A stretch of DNA of 64,000 bases from Saccharomycopsis fibuligera x Saccharomycopsis cf. fibuligera (GCA_001936135.1 CP012818.1:2108001-2172000), one strand, 5' to 3'; counted from the first letter of the stretch, positions 41,367 to 51,592 are shown. Numbers and translations: made by a program. The notes: generated by a model not told the origin, from the letters alone.

Positions 41367-42452
41367 AAGCATTAAACTCTACAACATAAATCTATAATTT
41401 TTTTCCATTTCTCATTGATTTTGATATCACTTTTCAATAATTTTCAATAACCACATCCCAACTTCATTCTAAATTCTCTTTTCTTCTTCGTGAAATTAGG
41501 CTTTCTTTTTTATTCAAATGTTAGTTAACTATTCTCTTTTCGACTCCTAGTACAGTCCTTTTTATTTTATTGTACCGCTATATTTCTTAGAATGTTACGA
41601 TGAATAATATGATTATATTTACAATTCTCAGTCGATTGGAAAACTCTGTAGTAAACAAAGACTTTTAGAATGAACCCGATGGAACGCTTATCTTTTGTTT
41701 TCATTTTGCCTTTTTAGAGTAGTGTGATTGCTCTTCAATTAGAATCATCGCCAGTGCGTATGCCTGCGTGGTGATTATCGCCAACCACTGTAGGGTGGCC
41801 GGGCCCGCAAGATTAAATTAATTTCCAGGCAAAAAAGGGAAAACAGTGCGTGCACACTGGTAACGCAAAAGTACCGTTACCTAAAAAGGCGGCTGACATA
41901 ATTTCAGACAGAACGTTGAAAACTATTTCCGCAAAGTTTTTTTTTCCAACAGGTACCAAAGTAGGTGTGGCTATATGCATGTCTCATGCTGTAGAGATTT
42001 TCAGCACATACAATACGCATTCAGATGTTACTCTATGCATGAATGGATAAAAAGCCTATTGCTAAAAGAGTCAGAGACAATAATTTTGGCGGGTATCCCA
42101 GTCACATGAAGCGCATGAGGTGCAGGATTTCAAGATCAACAGATTGATTAGTATTGTCTAAAAATGCACCTCTATGTGTGTAGCTGCTACTAACGAAAAG
42201 GGGAACTGTTTGGATTGAATGTTTGATTTCATGTCTTGAATGTTGATTAGGGCTCTTTCTAGAAGAAAACAGGGAACACCAAATTAGTTTTTCCAGCGTA
42301 GACTATTCTCTCATTTTATTATTTTCAGTACCGTTCTTTTCTCTACTTTTTTACGTTCTACACCTCATATTTTTGCTTTCTCTTGTTCACCGGTGCTTTG
42401 CTGGAGGGATAAAACAGTAGTTTGTGTTTCTTTAAAAAAAGTAAATGCATAG
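41367..42452. promoter_or_regulatory. Promoter of cell-wall gene 2
   Basis: 1.09 kb between two plus-strand cell-wall genes. Nothing coding recognised; a 66-codon frame at 41850 is probably chance. It ends with a mini-uORF that overlaps the next start codon. Confidence 0.5.
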
Positions 42453-42456
42453 ATGA
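42445..42456 (+). promoter_or_regulatory. Three-codon uORF overlapping the main ATG
   Basis: ATG CAT AGA TGA. The uORF stop TGA (42454-42456) overlaps the main start ATG (42453-42455) in an ATGA arrangement, suited to termination-reinitiation. The uORF ATG has A at -3 (GTAAATGC), so it should be used. Confidence 0.6.
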
Positions 42457-45400
42457 AGAGCGACAGGTTGAGTTTTGTGGTTCTCTCGTTAGCCATAAAT
42501 CTATTAACGGTTTGTGGAGATACCACCACAAGCTATTACTTTGCTAACACAACATCCGTCGATTCAACCCCGCCTATACCATCGTCATCTCCTTATCCTT
42601 CTTCTTCTTCTTCTTCATTTTCGTATCAAACATTTACTTCAGATTACACATTAACATCTTCAACCACATTTGCTTCAATCCCCGAAGCTTCTTCAAGCGA
42701 TGAAAATTTTTCCTCTAGCTTGAACCAGTCCCTACCTGTGCAATCTTCACATCCAACCTTGTCTGAATCATTATCATCAACAAGATCAACATTTCCTGAG
42801 ACCCTTGTAAGTCTGACGTCTTTGTTCAATGAAACTAAAAGTTTTTCAAGTACATTCGACACAGACACTTGGGGCTTCTCTGCAGCACTGACCGCTTCAC
42901 TTGTCAGCAAGACAGAAAATAACAATACCACTTTTTTGCAAAGCAGTACAAATACCTCCTTTTTTACATCAAAAACCGTCGGTGAGCCAGCATCAGCATC
43001 ACTTACAGCACCGGCCCTCAATCAATCTTCTTCTGACATACCTCTTGGTCCCTTAAGCTTTTCAACCTCCACAATAACGTTCTCATCGAAGGCCTTAAAC
43101 GGCTCATCGACATCTGCATATAATATCTCATACTCTACCATCATATATACATTCTCTGGAAACTCATCAAGTTATGCATTGCCAACTAATTCTCAAAACT
43201 TGACGCTCCCAACATTAACTGGGAAACCTACGGGAAGTTCGAACATTACTGTGCTGACCGGTATCACTTCTTTTAATCTTACGTTGCCTACAAATACTTT
43301 AAACAAATCGTTATCCAGTATGCCGTTTAACACATCAATTCCTACGACGCCTGTAGGCAATACCACCAGCTTTCCATTTAATTCAGGCAGCGGAACGTTA
43401 TCTACCGGATTGTTAAATTTAACGTCGATAACTTTTAGCGGATTGAACTCGACTGCTACTTCATTTAGCGTTTCTTTACCAACGGGCTTGCCAAACGCAA
43501 CTTTGTCTGCTAGTACTGAGAACTCATCGTTGCCTAAGAGTACGTGGAATATGAGTGCCATTCCGACAACTGTAGTAAATATTACTCTATCCACCAATAC
43601 CTGGAATTCTACTGCCATTCCAACCACCAGTGTTAATGCCTCTTTACCCACAAATACTTGGAATTCAACTGTAATTCCTACAAGCATTTGGAATATAACT
43701 TTGCCTACTGGCGTTGCTAATTTTACCACACTTTCTGGCATGCCAAATATTACGATGCCATCTAATACTTGGAAAACATCAAACTTGACAGCGACATTGC
43801 CAACTTGGAACGGATCTTTGCCAACGGGAAATTTGAGTACCGCATTGCCAACAGGTACTTTCAATATAACAGTGTTACCAACAAACACTTTCAATTTGAC
43901 AGCCCCACAGGGCTCTGTCGGCGTACCATCAATCACAAGTTGGCCATTTATCAATATCACTAGTGGTATCTTTACAAATAATGTTAGCGTTCCATTAACA
44001 ACTGGCAGCATGCCTATCAACGTCACCAGTATACCAACTGCTAACGTTACAGTTCCTCTAGTCACAAGTTGGTCGTTGAACGGAAGTTACATATCAATCA
44101 CTTTGCCAACCTTGACAAGTCTCTCTCTTCCGTCATTTAATTTGTCATTCACCAATATCCCAACGACGTCAGACTGGAGCAATATTACCTTGCCATCTGG
44201 ATCATTACCTTCTGGTGTTTTACCAACTCCCACTGGCACAAATTTATCGGTACCTAGTTTAACACTTCCAATCATCTCAATCCCATCTTTATCTATCCCA
44301 CATATTTCTACACCGTCATTTTCTATCCCAAACATTACTATTCCTATCTCAAACCCACCATTATCTGTTCCATCTTTAAATACGCCTAATTTATCAACCC
44401 CAAATTTGACCTTTTCAGCTCCCTCTTTTACTGCTCCAAGTCTTACCTCACCATTCTTATCTATTCTGAGTTTGAATAATCCAAATGCAACATTCCCAAC
44501 TTCTTCCACTCCAAGTATAACAGTACCAAACTTATCTTTTCCATCTTTGACAATACCAAGTTTATCAACCCCAAACATTTCACTCCCAACGTTATCTCCT
44601 CCTAGTTTATCTATTCCATCATTGTCCATCCCTACATTGTCTATTCCAAGCATATCAGCACCAAGTTTATCAACCCCAAACATTTCACTCCCAACGTTAT
44701 CTCCTCCTAGTTTATCTATTCCATCATTGTCCATCCCTACATTGTCTATTCCAACGTTGTCTATTCCAACGTTGTCTATTCCAACGTTGTCTATTCCAAC
44801 GTTGTCTATTCCAACGTTATCCCTTCTGAGTGCTAATCATTCATCATCATTGAGTCCGTCATTGACTCTGCAATATAATGGTACAATTCCGACTGGCAGT
44901 GGTAATGGTTCTAGTCCTAACAATCCAAATAACAGCAATCCAAATAATGGTAATCCAAATAACAGTAATCCAAATAACAGTAATCCAAATAACAGTACTC
45001 CAAATAACAGTAATCCAAATAACAGTAATCCAAATAACAGTAATCCAAATAGTTCCAATGGTAGTGGTCCAAATGGTTCCAATGGATCTGATTCAGATGG
45101 ATCCAACCCAAATGGCTCTAACTCAAATGGAAGTGATTCTGTTAGTCCAAATCAAAACTCTGATGGCAACAGTTCAGACTCAGGTTCAGGTTCAGGAAAC
45201 TCGAACAGCCCGGACAACGCAAACAATTCTGACAACAATGGCTCTAGCTCGAATTCAGGCTCTGGTAACTCAGACAACTCTTGGAATAATAGCGATGCCA
45301 ACGGTAATAACAATAGCAATAATATCAGTGACCCGTCAAATTCTTCTGACAATGATAACGTTTCATCACTGAATAGTAACAATAATAGTAACAATAATAG

Positions 45401-46250
45401 TAACAATAACAACAATGACAGTCTGCTGAACTCTACAGGTAGCGGTAATGGCTCATCACTGAATAGTCACAATAGTAACAATAACAGCAATAACGACAAC
45501 AATAGAAGTAGTAATGGCAGCAATAGCTCTGAAAATGGATCTAGCAGTGACTCTTCCGATGGGAACGGTGACAGTTCACCGCTGAGCAACAGCAGCTCAA
45601 ATCAAAATATTGGTAACAATGGAAGCAGCGATAGCAATTCAGGTAATAACCGTGGTAGCGATGATGGGTCAAGCAGCAGCAATAACAACAGCAGTAACGA
45701 TAATAACTCTGATAGCAGTAATGATGGTAACAACAGCAAGAACACTGGTGAATCTCAAGACACAAATGGTCCAAATAGCTCTGATGACAACAGTAATCAA
45801 AATAGTTCCAACAACAACCAAAACAACAATTACAATAATAACAACAATAACAACAATAATAGTGAAGACAGTAGCCAGAGCAGCAATAACGGCGCTAATA
45901 GTAGTGAGAATAGCAGTGGTAATGACAGCGCTGGTTTATCTGCTAACAGTAATAATAATAATAATAACAATAATAATAATAATAATAACAATAATAATAA
46001 TAATAATAACGCAAACCCTGATTCCAACAATCAGCAAACTGATAACAACTCCCCAACAACTCTAGCATCTTCAGTGCATTCTCATTACACTGTCAGCGTC
46101 AACAGCAGCAATAATATATTTAGTGGTTGGAACGCCACCAATGGTTCTATTCCATTCTTCTTAGGTAACGGAAAAAGATTGTTGGATAAGAACGAGAAAT
46201 TCTGGATGAAGTTGTTGGCGGTTATTATTGTGCCTGTTTTCATCCTTTAA
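42453..46250 (+). CDS. GPI-type cell-wall protein 2, Ser/Thr/Asn-rich giant
   Basis: 1265 aa secreted protein. Signal peptide about 1-22 (LSFVVLSLAINLLTVCG). A Ser/Thr-rich head with many N-glycosylation sequons (NTS, NLS, NTT) is followed by loose repeats of LPTNTWNST/IPT (about 300-500). Pentapeptide SIPTL / SIPSL repeats (about 600-790) contain a 95-bp duplication. NNSNP repeats (about 820-860) lead to a long Asn/Ser/Gly/Asp region with a poly-Asn run (about 1167-1188). A C-terminal hydrophobic tail (MKLLAVIIVPVFIL) behaves as a GPI signal. No ligand-binding fold is recognisable at the N-terminus. Adhesin or wall mannoprotein by architecture. CTG codons cluster here at Ser-like positions, against a genome-wide shortage. 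Confidence 0.85.
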   Translation: MKSDRLSFVVLSLAINLLTVCGDTTTSYYFANTTSVDSTPPIPSSSPYPSSSSSSFSYQTFTSDYTLTSSTTFASIPEASSSDENFSSSLNQSLPVQSSHPTLSESLSSTRSTFPETLVSLTSLFNETKSFSSTFDTDTWGFSAALTASLVSKTENNNTTFLQSSTNTSFFTSKTVGEPASASLTAPALNQSSSDIPLGPLSFSTSTITFSSKALNGSSTSAYNISYSTIIYTFSGNSSSYALPTNSQNLTLPTLTGKPTGSSNITVLTGITSFNLTLPTNTLNKSLSSMPFNTSIPTTPVGNTTSFPFNSGSGTLSTGLLNLTSITFSGLNSTATSFSVSLPTGLPNATLSASTENSSLPKSTWNMSAIPTTVVNITLSTNTWNSTAIPTTSVNASLPTNTWNSTVIPTSIWNITLPTGVANFTTLSGMPNITMPSNTWKTSNLTATLPTWNGSLPTGNLSTALPTGTFNITVLPTNTFNLTAPQGSVGVPSITSWPFINITSGIFTNNVSVPLTTGSMPINVTSIPTANVTVPLVTSWSLNGSYISITLPTLTSLSLPSFNLSFTNIPTTSDWSNITLPSGSLPSGVLPTPTGTNLSVPSLTLPIISIPSLSIPHISTPSFSIPNITIPISNPPLSVPSLNTPNLSTPNLTFSAPSFTAPSLTSPFLSILSLNNPNATFPTSSTPSITVPNLSFPSLTIPSLSTPNISLPTLSPPSLSIPSLSIPTLSIPSISAPSLSTPNISLPTLSPPSLSIPSLSIPTLSIPTLSIPTLSIPTLSIPTLSIPTLSLLSANHSSSLSPSLTLQYNGTIPTGSGNGSSPNNPNNSNPNNGNPNNSNPNNSNPNNSTPNNSNPNNSNPNNSNPNSSNGSGPNGSNGSDSDGSNPNGSNSNGSDSVSPNQNSDGNSSDSGSGSGNSNSPDNANNSDNNGSSSNSGSGNSDNSWNNSDANGNNNSNNISDPSNSSDNDNVSSLNSNNNSNNNSNNNNNDSLLNSTGSGNGSSLNSHNSNNNSNNDNNRSSNGSNSSENGSSSDSSDGNGDSSPLSNSSSNQNIGNNGSSDSNSGNNRGSDDGSSSSNNNSSNDNNSDSSNDGNNSKNTGESQDTNGPNSSDDNSNQNSSNNNQNNNYNNNNNNNNNSEDSSQSSNNGANSSENSSGNDSAGLSANSNNNNNNNNNNNNNNNNNNNNANPDSNNQQTDNNSPTTLASSVHSHYTVSVNSSNNIFSGWNATNGSIPFFLGNGKRLLDKNEKFWMKLLAVIIVPVFIL
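44555..44754 (+). repeat. 95-bp direct duplication in cell-wall gene 2
   Basis: 44555-44649 and 44660-44754 are identical by eye, separated by 10 bp (period 105 bp, in frame). Perfect identity including silent positions indicates a very recent event or conversion. Confidence 0.88.
44746..44820 (+). repeat. 15-bp x 5 perfect tandem repeat
   Basis: Five near-identical units of CTATTCCAACGTTGT (the last ends TTAT), coding for SIPTL pentapeptides. The array directly follows the second copy of the 95-bp duplication. Confidence 0.9.
44930..45050 (+). repeat. AATCCAAATAACAGT 15-bp repeat
   Basis: About eight units coding for NPNNS. Units differ by single bases (AGT/GGT, AATCC/ACTCC). Confidence 0.88.
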
Positions 46251-47092
46251 TCAAATTAAGTGTGATATATGCTTATAAATTTTTTCCTTCTTTTTTCGCT
46301 TGTTAATTTTTTCTATATTCGTTAAATAACGGTTATTTCTTTACTATATAATTGTTTCTGTTCATAATCGCTTTTCAAACTTACTTTTATACTTTTCGTT
46401 CAGCTTTGATACTCATCTTTTTGTTTTAATCTCTATACGAGCTTTCTTCATTGCGGATTATATTTGCTTTTAATTTCTTTGTTCTTAATTTTGTTCAAGT
46501 TCTTCATTCTTTAACTGCTCTTATTCATTTCTTTTTTCATCAGTTCTTTTTCACTTTTCCAATTTCTTAATTTAATTCATGCAATTTCAATTGCAAACAG
46601 TTTATAGATTTTTATATATAGAAGTCAAAAGATATTTTTTATCTAACTTTCCTATGGTTATTGTCTTTGTGTGTAGGTTTCGTACGACTATTTCATTAAT
46701 GTACAATCTTGAGAAACGCTTTACATCATTGTAAAATCAATATATCAATAAACATATAGTCAGCCAGATATACATGAAAGAGATTAATAATCACTAATTG
46801 TTTGAAAAAACTCGAGAGATTATTTGATTCTTAGCTTAACACCCCAAAATAAATATGTACTCTTTTTCAAAATCATTATATAATTCTACATAGGTTGTTT
46901 TACGTAAAAATATTGATACATACTTTGTAATATTTTTTCATCTTCTGTTCCATAATTTAATTTGTATATAATTTCTTCTTTTTCAAAGTTAAGTTAGCGC
47001 AAAAAACAAAATAAAATCAAAAAGAGAAAGAGCACCCAATAAAACAAAGCGACTGGAAGAAACATAAACATAAAAAGCATCAAAATATCTGC
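46251..47092. other. Convergent intergenic region
   Basis: 842 bp of AT-rich sequence between convergent 3' ends (cell-wall gene 2 and the dioxygenase gene). T-rich with TATATA stretches near 46612-46620. No gene seen. Confidence 0.45.
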
Positions 47093-48511
47093 TTAGCCAC
47101 TTTCTTTTTTTGTGGTCCCCTCTGCTTGATGCCATCTTTCATGATATCTTCCATACAATTTCACCAACAATGGTTCATCCTTATTCACCAAATTCAAATC
47201 TTTTCTACCAAACAATCTTCCCTTCTCATCGACCCAATGAGCAAATGTAATCTTATCCCACTCTTCAGGCTTCTCATAACCTAATCTTTTTAATTTTTGC
47301 GAATTTAAAGATTCTGGATCAAGGATGGTTTTAAAATTAGGATCATTGAAATAAATGAGCACCAATCTTCTGAATGCTTTTTGATCATCTGGTGGGGAAA
47401 TTACTCTGTGAATTGAAGATTTGAAATATCCCGCAGTCAAGAATTCCATCGCATCACCAATATTAACGATTAATGAGTACGGTTTATGACCCACGTAACG
47501 CCACTTGCCTGTATAGTAGTCTCTTATCTGTAATGATAATATTGGTTGGGATGTAAGGAACGTAAATGCGCAACTGTCGGAATGTCCTCTGAGCCAAGTT
47601 TTTTTTGTAATGGCTTCATCTTCTGGTTTCATGCCCAAATAATGCATAAATCGCCCATAACCAGCCCCTGAATTGAGTAAATCGTTCTTGTAAACTTTGA
47701 AAAAATTTTCCCACAAGTAACCTTCTGGCAACTCCAAGATAATATCACACAAATTGCATAATTTCTGCAAAATGTTAAAATGGATAAATTTATAATATTC
47801 AGAAACTTCTGGTAAAAAAGCTCTAGCGATTTCTGGATAATTTCTATTTTTATCAAAAAAGTAATCATCCTGCAACGGGTCTCTAAAGTTATATAGCTCC
47901 ACTTGATCTCTGACCCCATTTTGCATTGTCCAGTATCCACGTGGCTTGAAACCAGCCCCGCGTTCACCACCAAGCGACTTGGACTTGTCTTCTAAATCGG
48001 TTTGCTGAGCACCGGCCAAAAATTGCAATTTTTCCTCCTCAGGAAGTTCAAGGATAGCTTGGGCAATACTGCGCAAAAAGTCGAACTTTTCATTAGGGAA
48101 ACCTGTGTTTATAATGTTAAAGAAACCATAAGTAGATATGGATTTTTCTAAATGAGCAGCTAGCTGTCTACGAGATTCTAAACCTTCTGGACCATCGCAA
48201 TATTGTGAGAAATCAATAGAATCTAACTCAATAGTTGGCACGTCAATGTTTTTAGTGGGTGTGGCTTCTTTAAATGGTCTGAAATTGTACTTTTGTTTAA
48301 TTTGATCAATGTCGTATTCATTATTTGAGAACCTGGCTCTCAAAGTATCTGGATCTGTGATCAAGTTGCCATTTTCTTTAGAAAGAACTTCACCTATACT
48401 TCCTGTGAGTTTGTCAGGAACTGGGGTAAGTTTGATGCTTTTGATTACAAAGCCGTCCAAATTAGTTTTATTTGCAGCAGCCTGTGGAGCAGCAGTGACA
48501 GTAACTGTCAT
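47093..48511 (-). CDS. 2-oxoglutarate/Fe(II)-dependent dioxygenase-like protein
   Basis: 472 aa, probably cytosolic, of the isopenicillin-N-synthase-like oxygenase family. The N-terminal DIOX_N-type part has VPTIELDSIDFS, LAAHLEKSISTYGFFNIINTG and LPEEEKLQF. The catalytic jelly-roll has the iron ligands His and Asp in RGHSDSCAFTFL (about 308 and 310) and the distal His in SSIHRVISPP (about 366), followed by the 2-oxoglutarate-binding Arg in FRRLVLIYFND. The N-terminus (about 100 residues) and C-terminus (about 80) are longer than in plant-type enzymes. Substrate unknown. The promoter has a CACGTG site. No neighbouring pathway genes. Confidence 0.85.
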   Translation of the reverse strand: MTVTVTAAPQAAANKTNLDGFVIKSIKLTPVPDKLTGSIGEVLSKENGNLITDPDTLRARFSNNEYDIDQIKQKYNFRPFKEATPTKNIDVPTIELDSIDFSQYCDGPEGLESRRQLAAHLEKSISTYGFFNIINTGFPNEKFDFLRSIAQAILELPEEEKLQFLAGAQQTDLEDKSKSLGGERGAGFKPRGYWTMQNGVRDQVELYNFRDPLQDDYFFDKNRNYPEIARAFLPEVSEYYKFIHFNILQKLCNLCDIILELPEGYLWENFFKVYKNDLLNSGAGYGRFMHYLGMKPEDEAITKKTWLRGHSDSCAFTFLTSQPILSLQIRDYYTGKWRYVGHKPYSLIVNIGDAMEFLTAGYFKSSIHRVISPPDDQKAFRRLVLIYFNDPNFKTILDPESLNSQKLKRLGYEKPEEWDKITFAHWVDEKGRLFGRKDLNLVNKDEPLLVKLYGRYHERWHQAEGTTKKESG

Positions 48512-49280
48512 ATTGATTTATTGATATGTAAAATTGATTAATTGCAGTCACCATCAAAAAACCAAATTACCAAAAGAAAATAAATTCTTTTGAGAAAAAA
48601 TTGTAGCAAAGCCTAAATGGTGAACCCCCCTATTTTGACACACTGTTTCTCAACTACACAACTTTACTACCTTTACATATATTCTCAACAATTTTGGATG
48701 CTATAGAACAAGTAAGATAACACCCACAGTTATTGCCCGTTTTCACGTGCATAGGGGCGATTTTTGACTTTTGCGATACATCTTGCTGTGGTTTGCTGTA
48801 TGTTGGAAACATTGCAGCAACGCGCCATGATGATGGTATAAACATGGATAGCGTTTCCACATACCGTGTGCCGATAAGTAAACTTTTAGAGTTTTCAGGA
48901 GAAAAGCTGATTTGTACTATTGCTTTCTGGTTTTCTTTATTTTTATTTTTATTTTATTTTTTTTAATTAGCAGCCTCCGGTAGATTTGATATAGGTAACT
49001 GCTCGGTGTGATAAAAGTTTATAAGCGATATAAATGTTGTTTGCGATGGAAGAGTCAAATTAAACACGAATAGAGAATGCACCTAATTTGCTTGGTGAGT
49101 AGAGAGAATCTATTGATTTTTACCAGTTATTATTTATTCAGTGCCAAACAAATAAGAAGTTTCATCCATTTCAGGACTCAAACATTCAAATACAATAAAA
49201 GAACAAAATATAATATACCACAACTAGTTTACTAATTAAAGATGAACAATGCTTACTTAAGACTATGAAAATCCTCATAA
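48512..49280. promoter_or_regulatory. YET3 3' flank / dioxygenase-gene promoter
   Basis: 769 bp. A TCACGTG E-box (48743-48749), the type bound by Cbf1-like bHLH factors, lies about 235 bp upstream of the dioxygenase ATG. T/A-rich tracts elsewhere. No gene recognised. Confidence 0.45.
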
Positions 49281-50069
49281 TTAAGCATCCTTCTTAATTT
49301 CGGTTGTAACTTCTTCTTTAGGGGCTTTCAAATCTGCTTTTTCATTGTAAGCTTTTTGCAACCCTTCAATTTGTTTTTTCAAAGTAGCAACGTCGCTCTC
49401 TTTAGTAGACAATTGTTTCTTCAAAACATCAACATCAAGTGACTTACCGCCTTTCTTTTCAGCAAGTTGATCATTCCATTTTATGATTCTTTTCAAAATA
49501 TTTATAATTGTTGGAATGGACAATTCTAAAAACAACACAATTCCCGTCAAATAAAAATTTCTTTGGTTGTAAAATTTTTTGACCAAGTATTCGCTACTGG
49601 ACAATTCATTATAACCGTGACTTAAATGACTATTAGAACCTTGAGGAGGGTTCACTTGAGATTGCTCATCGCCACCACGACGTTGAACTGGATATTTGAT
49701 GGATCGTTGAGCAGCATCAACGAATAGTATGCCAACAAGTACGCTACAAACGTAAATGGTAACTCTAAATTCGGTCTTGTGCCAAAGAGCAATCCAGAAT
49801 TTGACAATACTGCGACGAATCTTGTAAGGTAATGGTAGTACTAGAAGTGTCACTATCAACATTTCAAGCAATAAGACGCCAAATATCTAATAATGAATCG
49901 CAGGTTAATAACTTGTTGATTTTTTAACGTTGAAGAGTTGTAATTGAGCAATGCAGGAAGTGATAATCATATATCAAAACGTCGAAAAGAATTACCAGCT
50001 AAACATTGCAAGAGGCAATTAAACATTGTAAGAGGCAATTGAACATACCAATGTCATATAAAGACTCAT
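49281..50069 (-). CDS. YET3: BAP31-family ER membrane protein, one intron
   Basis: ER membrane protein of the BAP31/Yet family, which acts in ER export and, in yeast, with the SND/translocon and inositol-gene network. Exon 1 is 50069-50049 (MSLYMTL), the intron 50048-49887 and exon 2 49886-49281, giving 208 aa. Spliced N-terminus MSLYMTL-IFGVLLLEML then LPLPYKIRR matches yeast Yet proteins (MSLYFTTLF... LPLPFRIRR). Three membrane segments (about 5-25, 43-63, 110-130), YNQRNFYLTGIVLFL, and a C-terminal coiled coil. It ends KKDA, a canonical KKXX ER-retrieval signal. Which of Yet1/2/3 it matches best cannot be settled by eye. Confidence 0.88.
49887..50048 (-). other. Intron of YET3
   Basis: 162 nt: donor GTATGT, branch-like TATTAACC, acceptor TTATTAG. 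Just inside the donor is a roughly 22-bp tandem duplication (units containing AATTGCCTCTTACAATGTTT), so intron length may vary between strains. Confidence 0.88.
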
Positions 50070-50746
50070 TTTTGTTTGTTTTATTTATTCTATGCTTTGT
50101 TATTCAAACCTTGGTTTCTTATATGAAAGTAATTAGTATAACTTCTAGTTATAATTGAGCACAGCGTTAATAGTAAAACTTCGAATAAACAAGTATTGGT
50201 AAAAGGGGCGCATTAACTTCACCGCAGTTATCACTATTGTATGATTGCTTTCACCTCACATGAGAAATGAAATTGATGTCGATGGCGATGCAGGGCTCTA
50301 AACCGGCACCACATATTGTATGTATTTAGCAATTATGTAGTGTTTAGTGTGCTCTGTAGTTATTTAGCAATATAAAACAACACTCATAACCAATGGGAGA
50401 AGTCAATGTTTGAGTTGTTTCTGACTCTTTTTTCTACACGCCTCAATAGACTCATAAAGTTGACTCGGGACAAGATATTGAACGATTCTCCAAGTAAACT
50501 ATGGGCCAGAGTCAATTTTTGCTTGGCTGACACTAGTTTTGCTTTCTTTCAGCCGCCTGCACTGCGGCTGATGGATCGATCGCCACAATAGAACTGGCTG
50601 GGGAAACGAAAATCAAGCTTATCATTTCCGTAGATATTTTCTCCCGAGCATTTGACTAATCTTTCGGCGTTTACTTTCAACTATTCTTTCTCTTTACTTC
50701 TTTTCTTACACTATAATTGAATAAAGAGTACCATCATTACCACACA
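50070..50746. promoter_or_regulatory. Divergent promoter YET3 / GCV3
   Basis: 677 bp between divergent starts. Contains TGACTC (50420-50425) and TGACTCGG (50461-50468), two Gcn4-type half-to-full sites upstream of GCV3, and TGACTAAT (50651-50658). Amino-acid control of a glycine-cleavage gene would fit. No gene seen; a 61-codon frame at 50406 overlaps these motifs and is discounted. Confidence 0.45.
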
Positions 50747-51373
50747 ATGTTCGCCGCTGCTTTCACCCGTACTGTTCCAAGATTCGCCATTAGGGCTGTA
50801 GGTGCTCCATCATTGGTTACCCCTTCCTTGCTATCATCATCACTCAGAAATACCGGCGCTGCAGCATTTGCCAACGGCGGCAGTATCACCAAGAGATTTA
50901 ATTCTAGTTCTAGCGTTAGCCAATTGGCTGCTGAAAACGAATTAAACAAAGAAGCCGCTCCATTCAAATTTAGCGGTGGCCCAGTCGAAGTCAGATACAC
51001 TGAAGAACATGAGTGGATTGCTTTGCATCCAGATGGTACCGCGTTTGTCGGGATTACCAAGTACGCTGCCGATGCTTTGGGTGATGCTACATTTGTTGAA
51101 TTACCTGCTGTTGGTGATGCGGTAGAAAAATCCGAAAGTGTGGGTTCTGTTGAATCAGTTAAATCAGCTTCAGAAGTCTATTCTCCAGTCAATGGTGAAG
51201 TCACTGGGGTCAATGAAGCAGTAGCTGAAAATCCAGCATTGCTTAATAAGGATCCATTGGGTGAAGGTTGGTTAACTCAGATCCAAGTGGGGAGTGTTGA
51301 GGAAGATTTTACCAACAATGACTCATTGTTGACATTGCAAGATTATGCTAAATCATTGGAAGAAGATCATTAA
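50747..51373 (+). CDS. GCV3: Glycine cleavage system H protein (lipoyl carrier)
   Basis: Mitochondrial H protein, which carries the aminomethyl group on a lipoyl arm between the P, T and L proteins of glycine decarboxylase. 208 aa (yeast Gcv3: 170). Residues 1 to about 55 are a presequence rich in Arg, Ala and Ser (MFAAAFTRTVPRFAIRA). The mature part has YTEEHEWIALHPDGTAFVGI, KYAADALGDATFVELP and the lipoylation site ESVKSASE with Lys139, then NGEVTGVNEAV, NKDPLGEGWL. The start is the ATG at 50747; the frame runs upstream without an ATG. Confidence 0.96.
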   Translation: MFAAAFTRTVPRFAIRAVGAPSLVTPSLLSSSLRNTGAAAFANGGSITKRFNSSSSVSQLAAENELNKEAAPFKFSGGPVEVRYTEEHEWIALHPDGTAFVGITKYAADALGDATFVELPAVGDAVEKSESVGSVESVKSASEVYSPVNGEVTGVNEAVAENPALLNKDPLGEGWLTQIQVGSVEEDFTNNDSLLTLQDYAKSLEEDH

Positions 51374-51592
51374 ATAGGTCCAAATTTAGTAGGATTCTGA
51401 ATTATGGATGCATGGAGTGTCGATTATCAATACTTGTAATTTTACAACGAAGATCTTCCAAAAGTTTAATGAAATTTTGATTATTTACAAACCAAACCAA
51501 AAATCTAATAAACAGTAATCATAAAGTAAAACAAAACAAAATCAAGCAAAATTATAGTATAATGGGAAATAGAGTAAAATAGAGTGTGTAAA

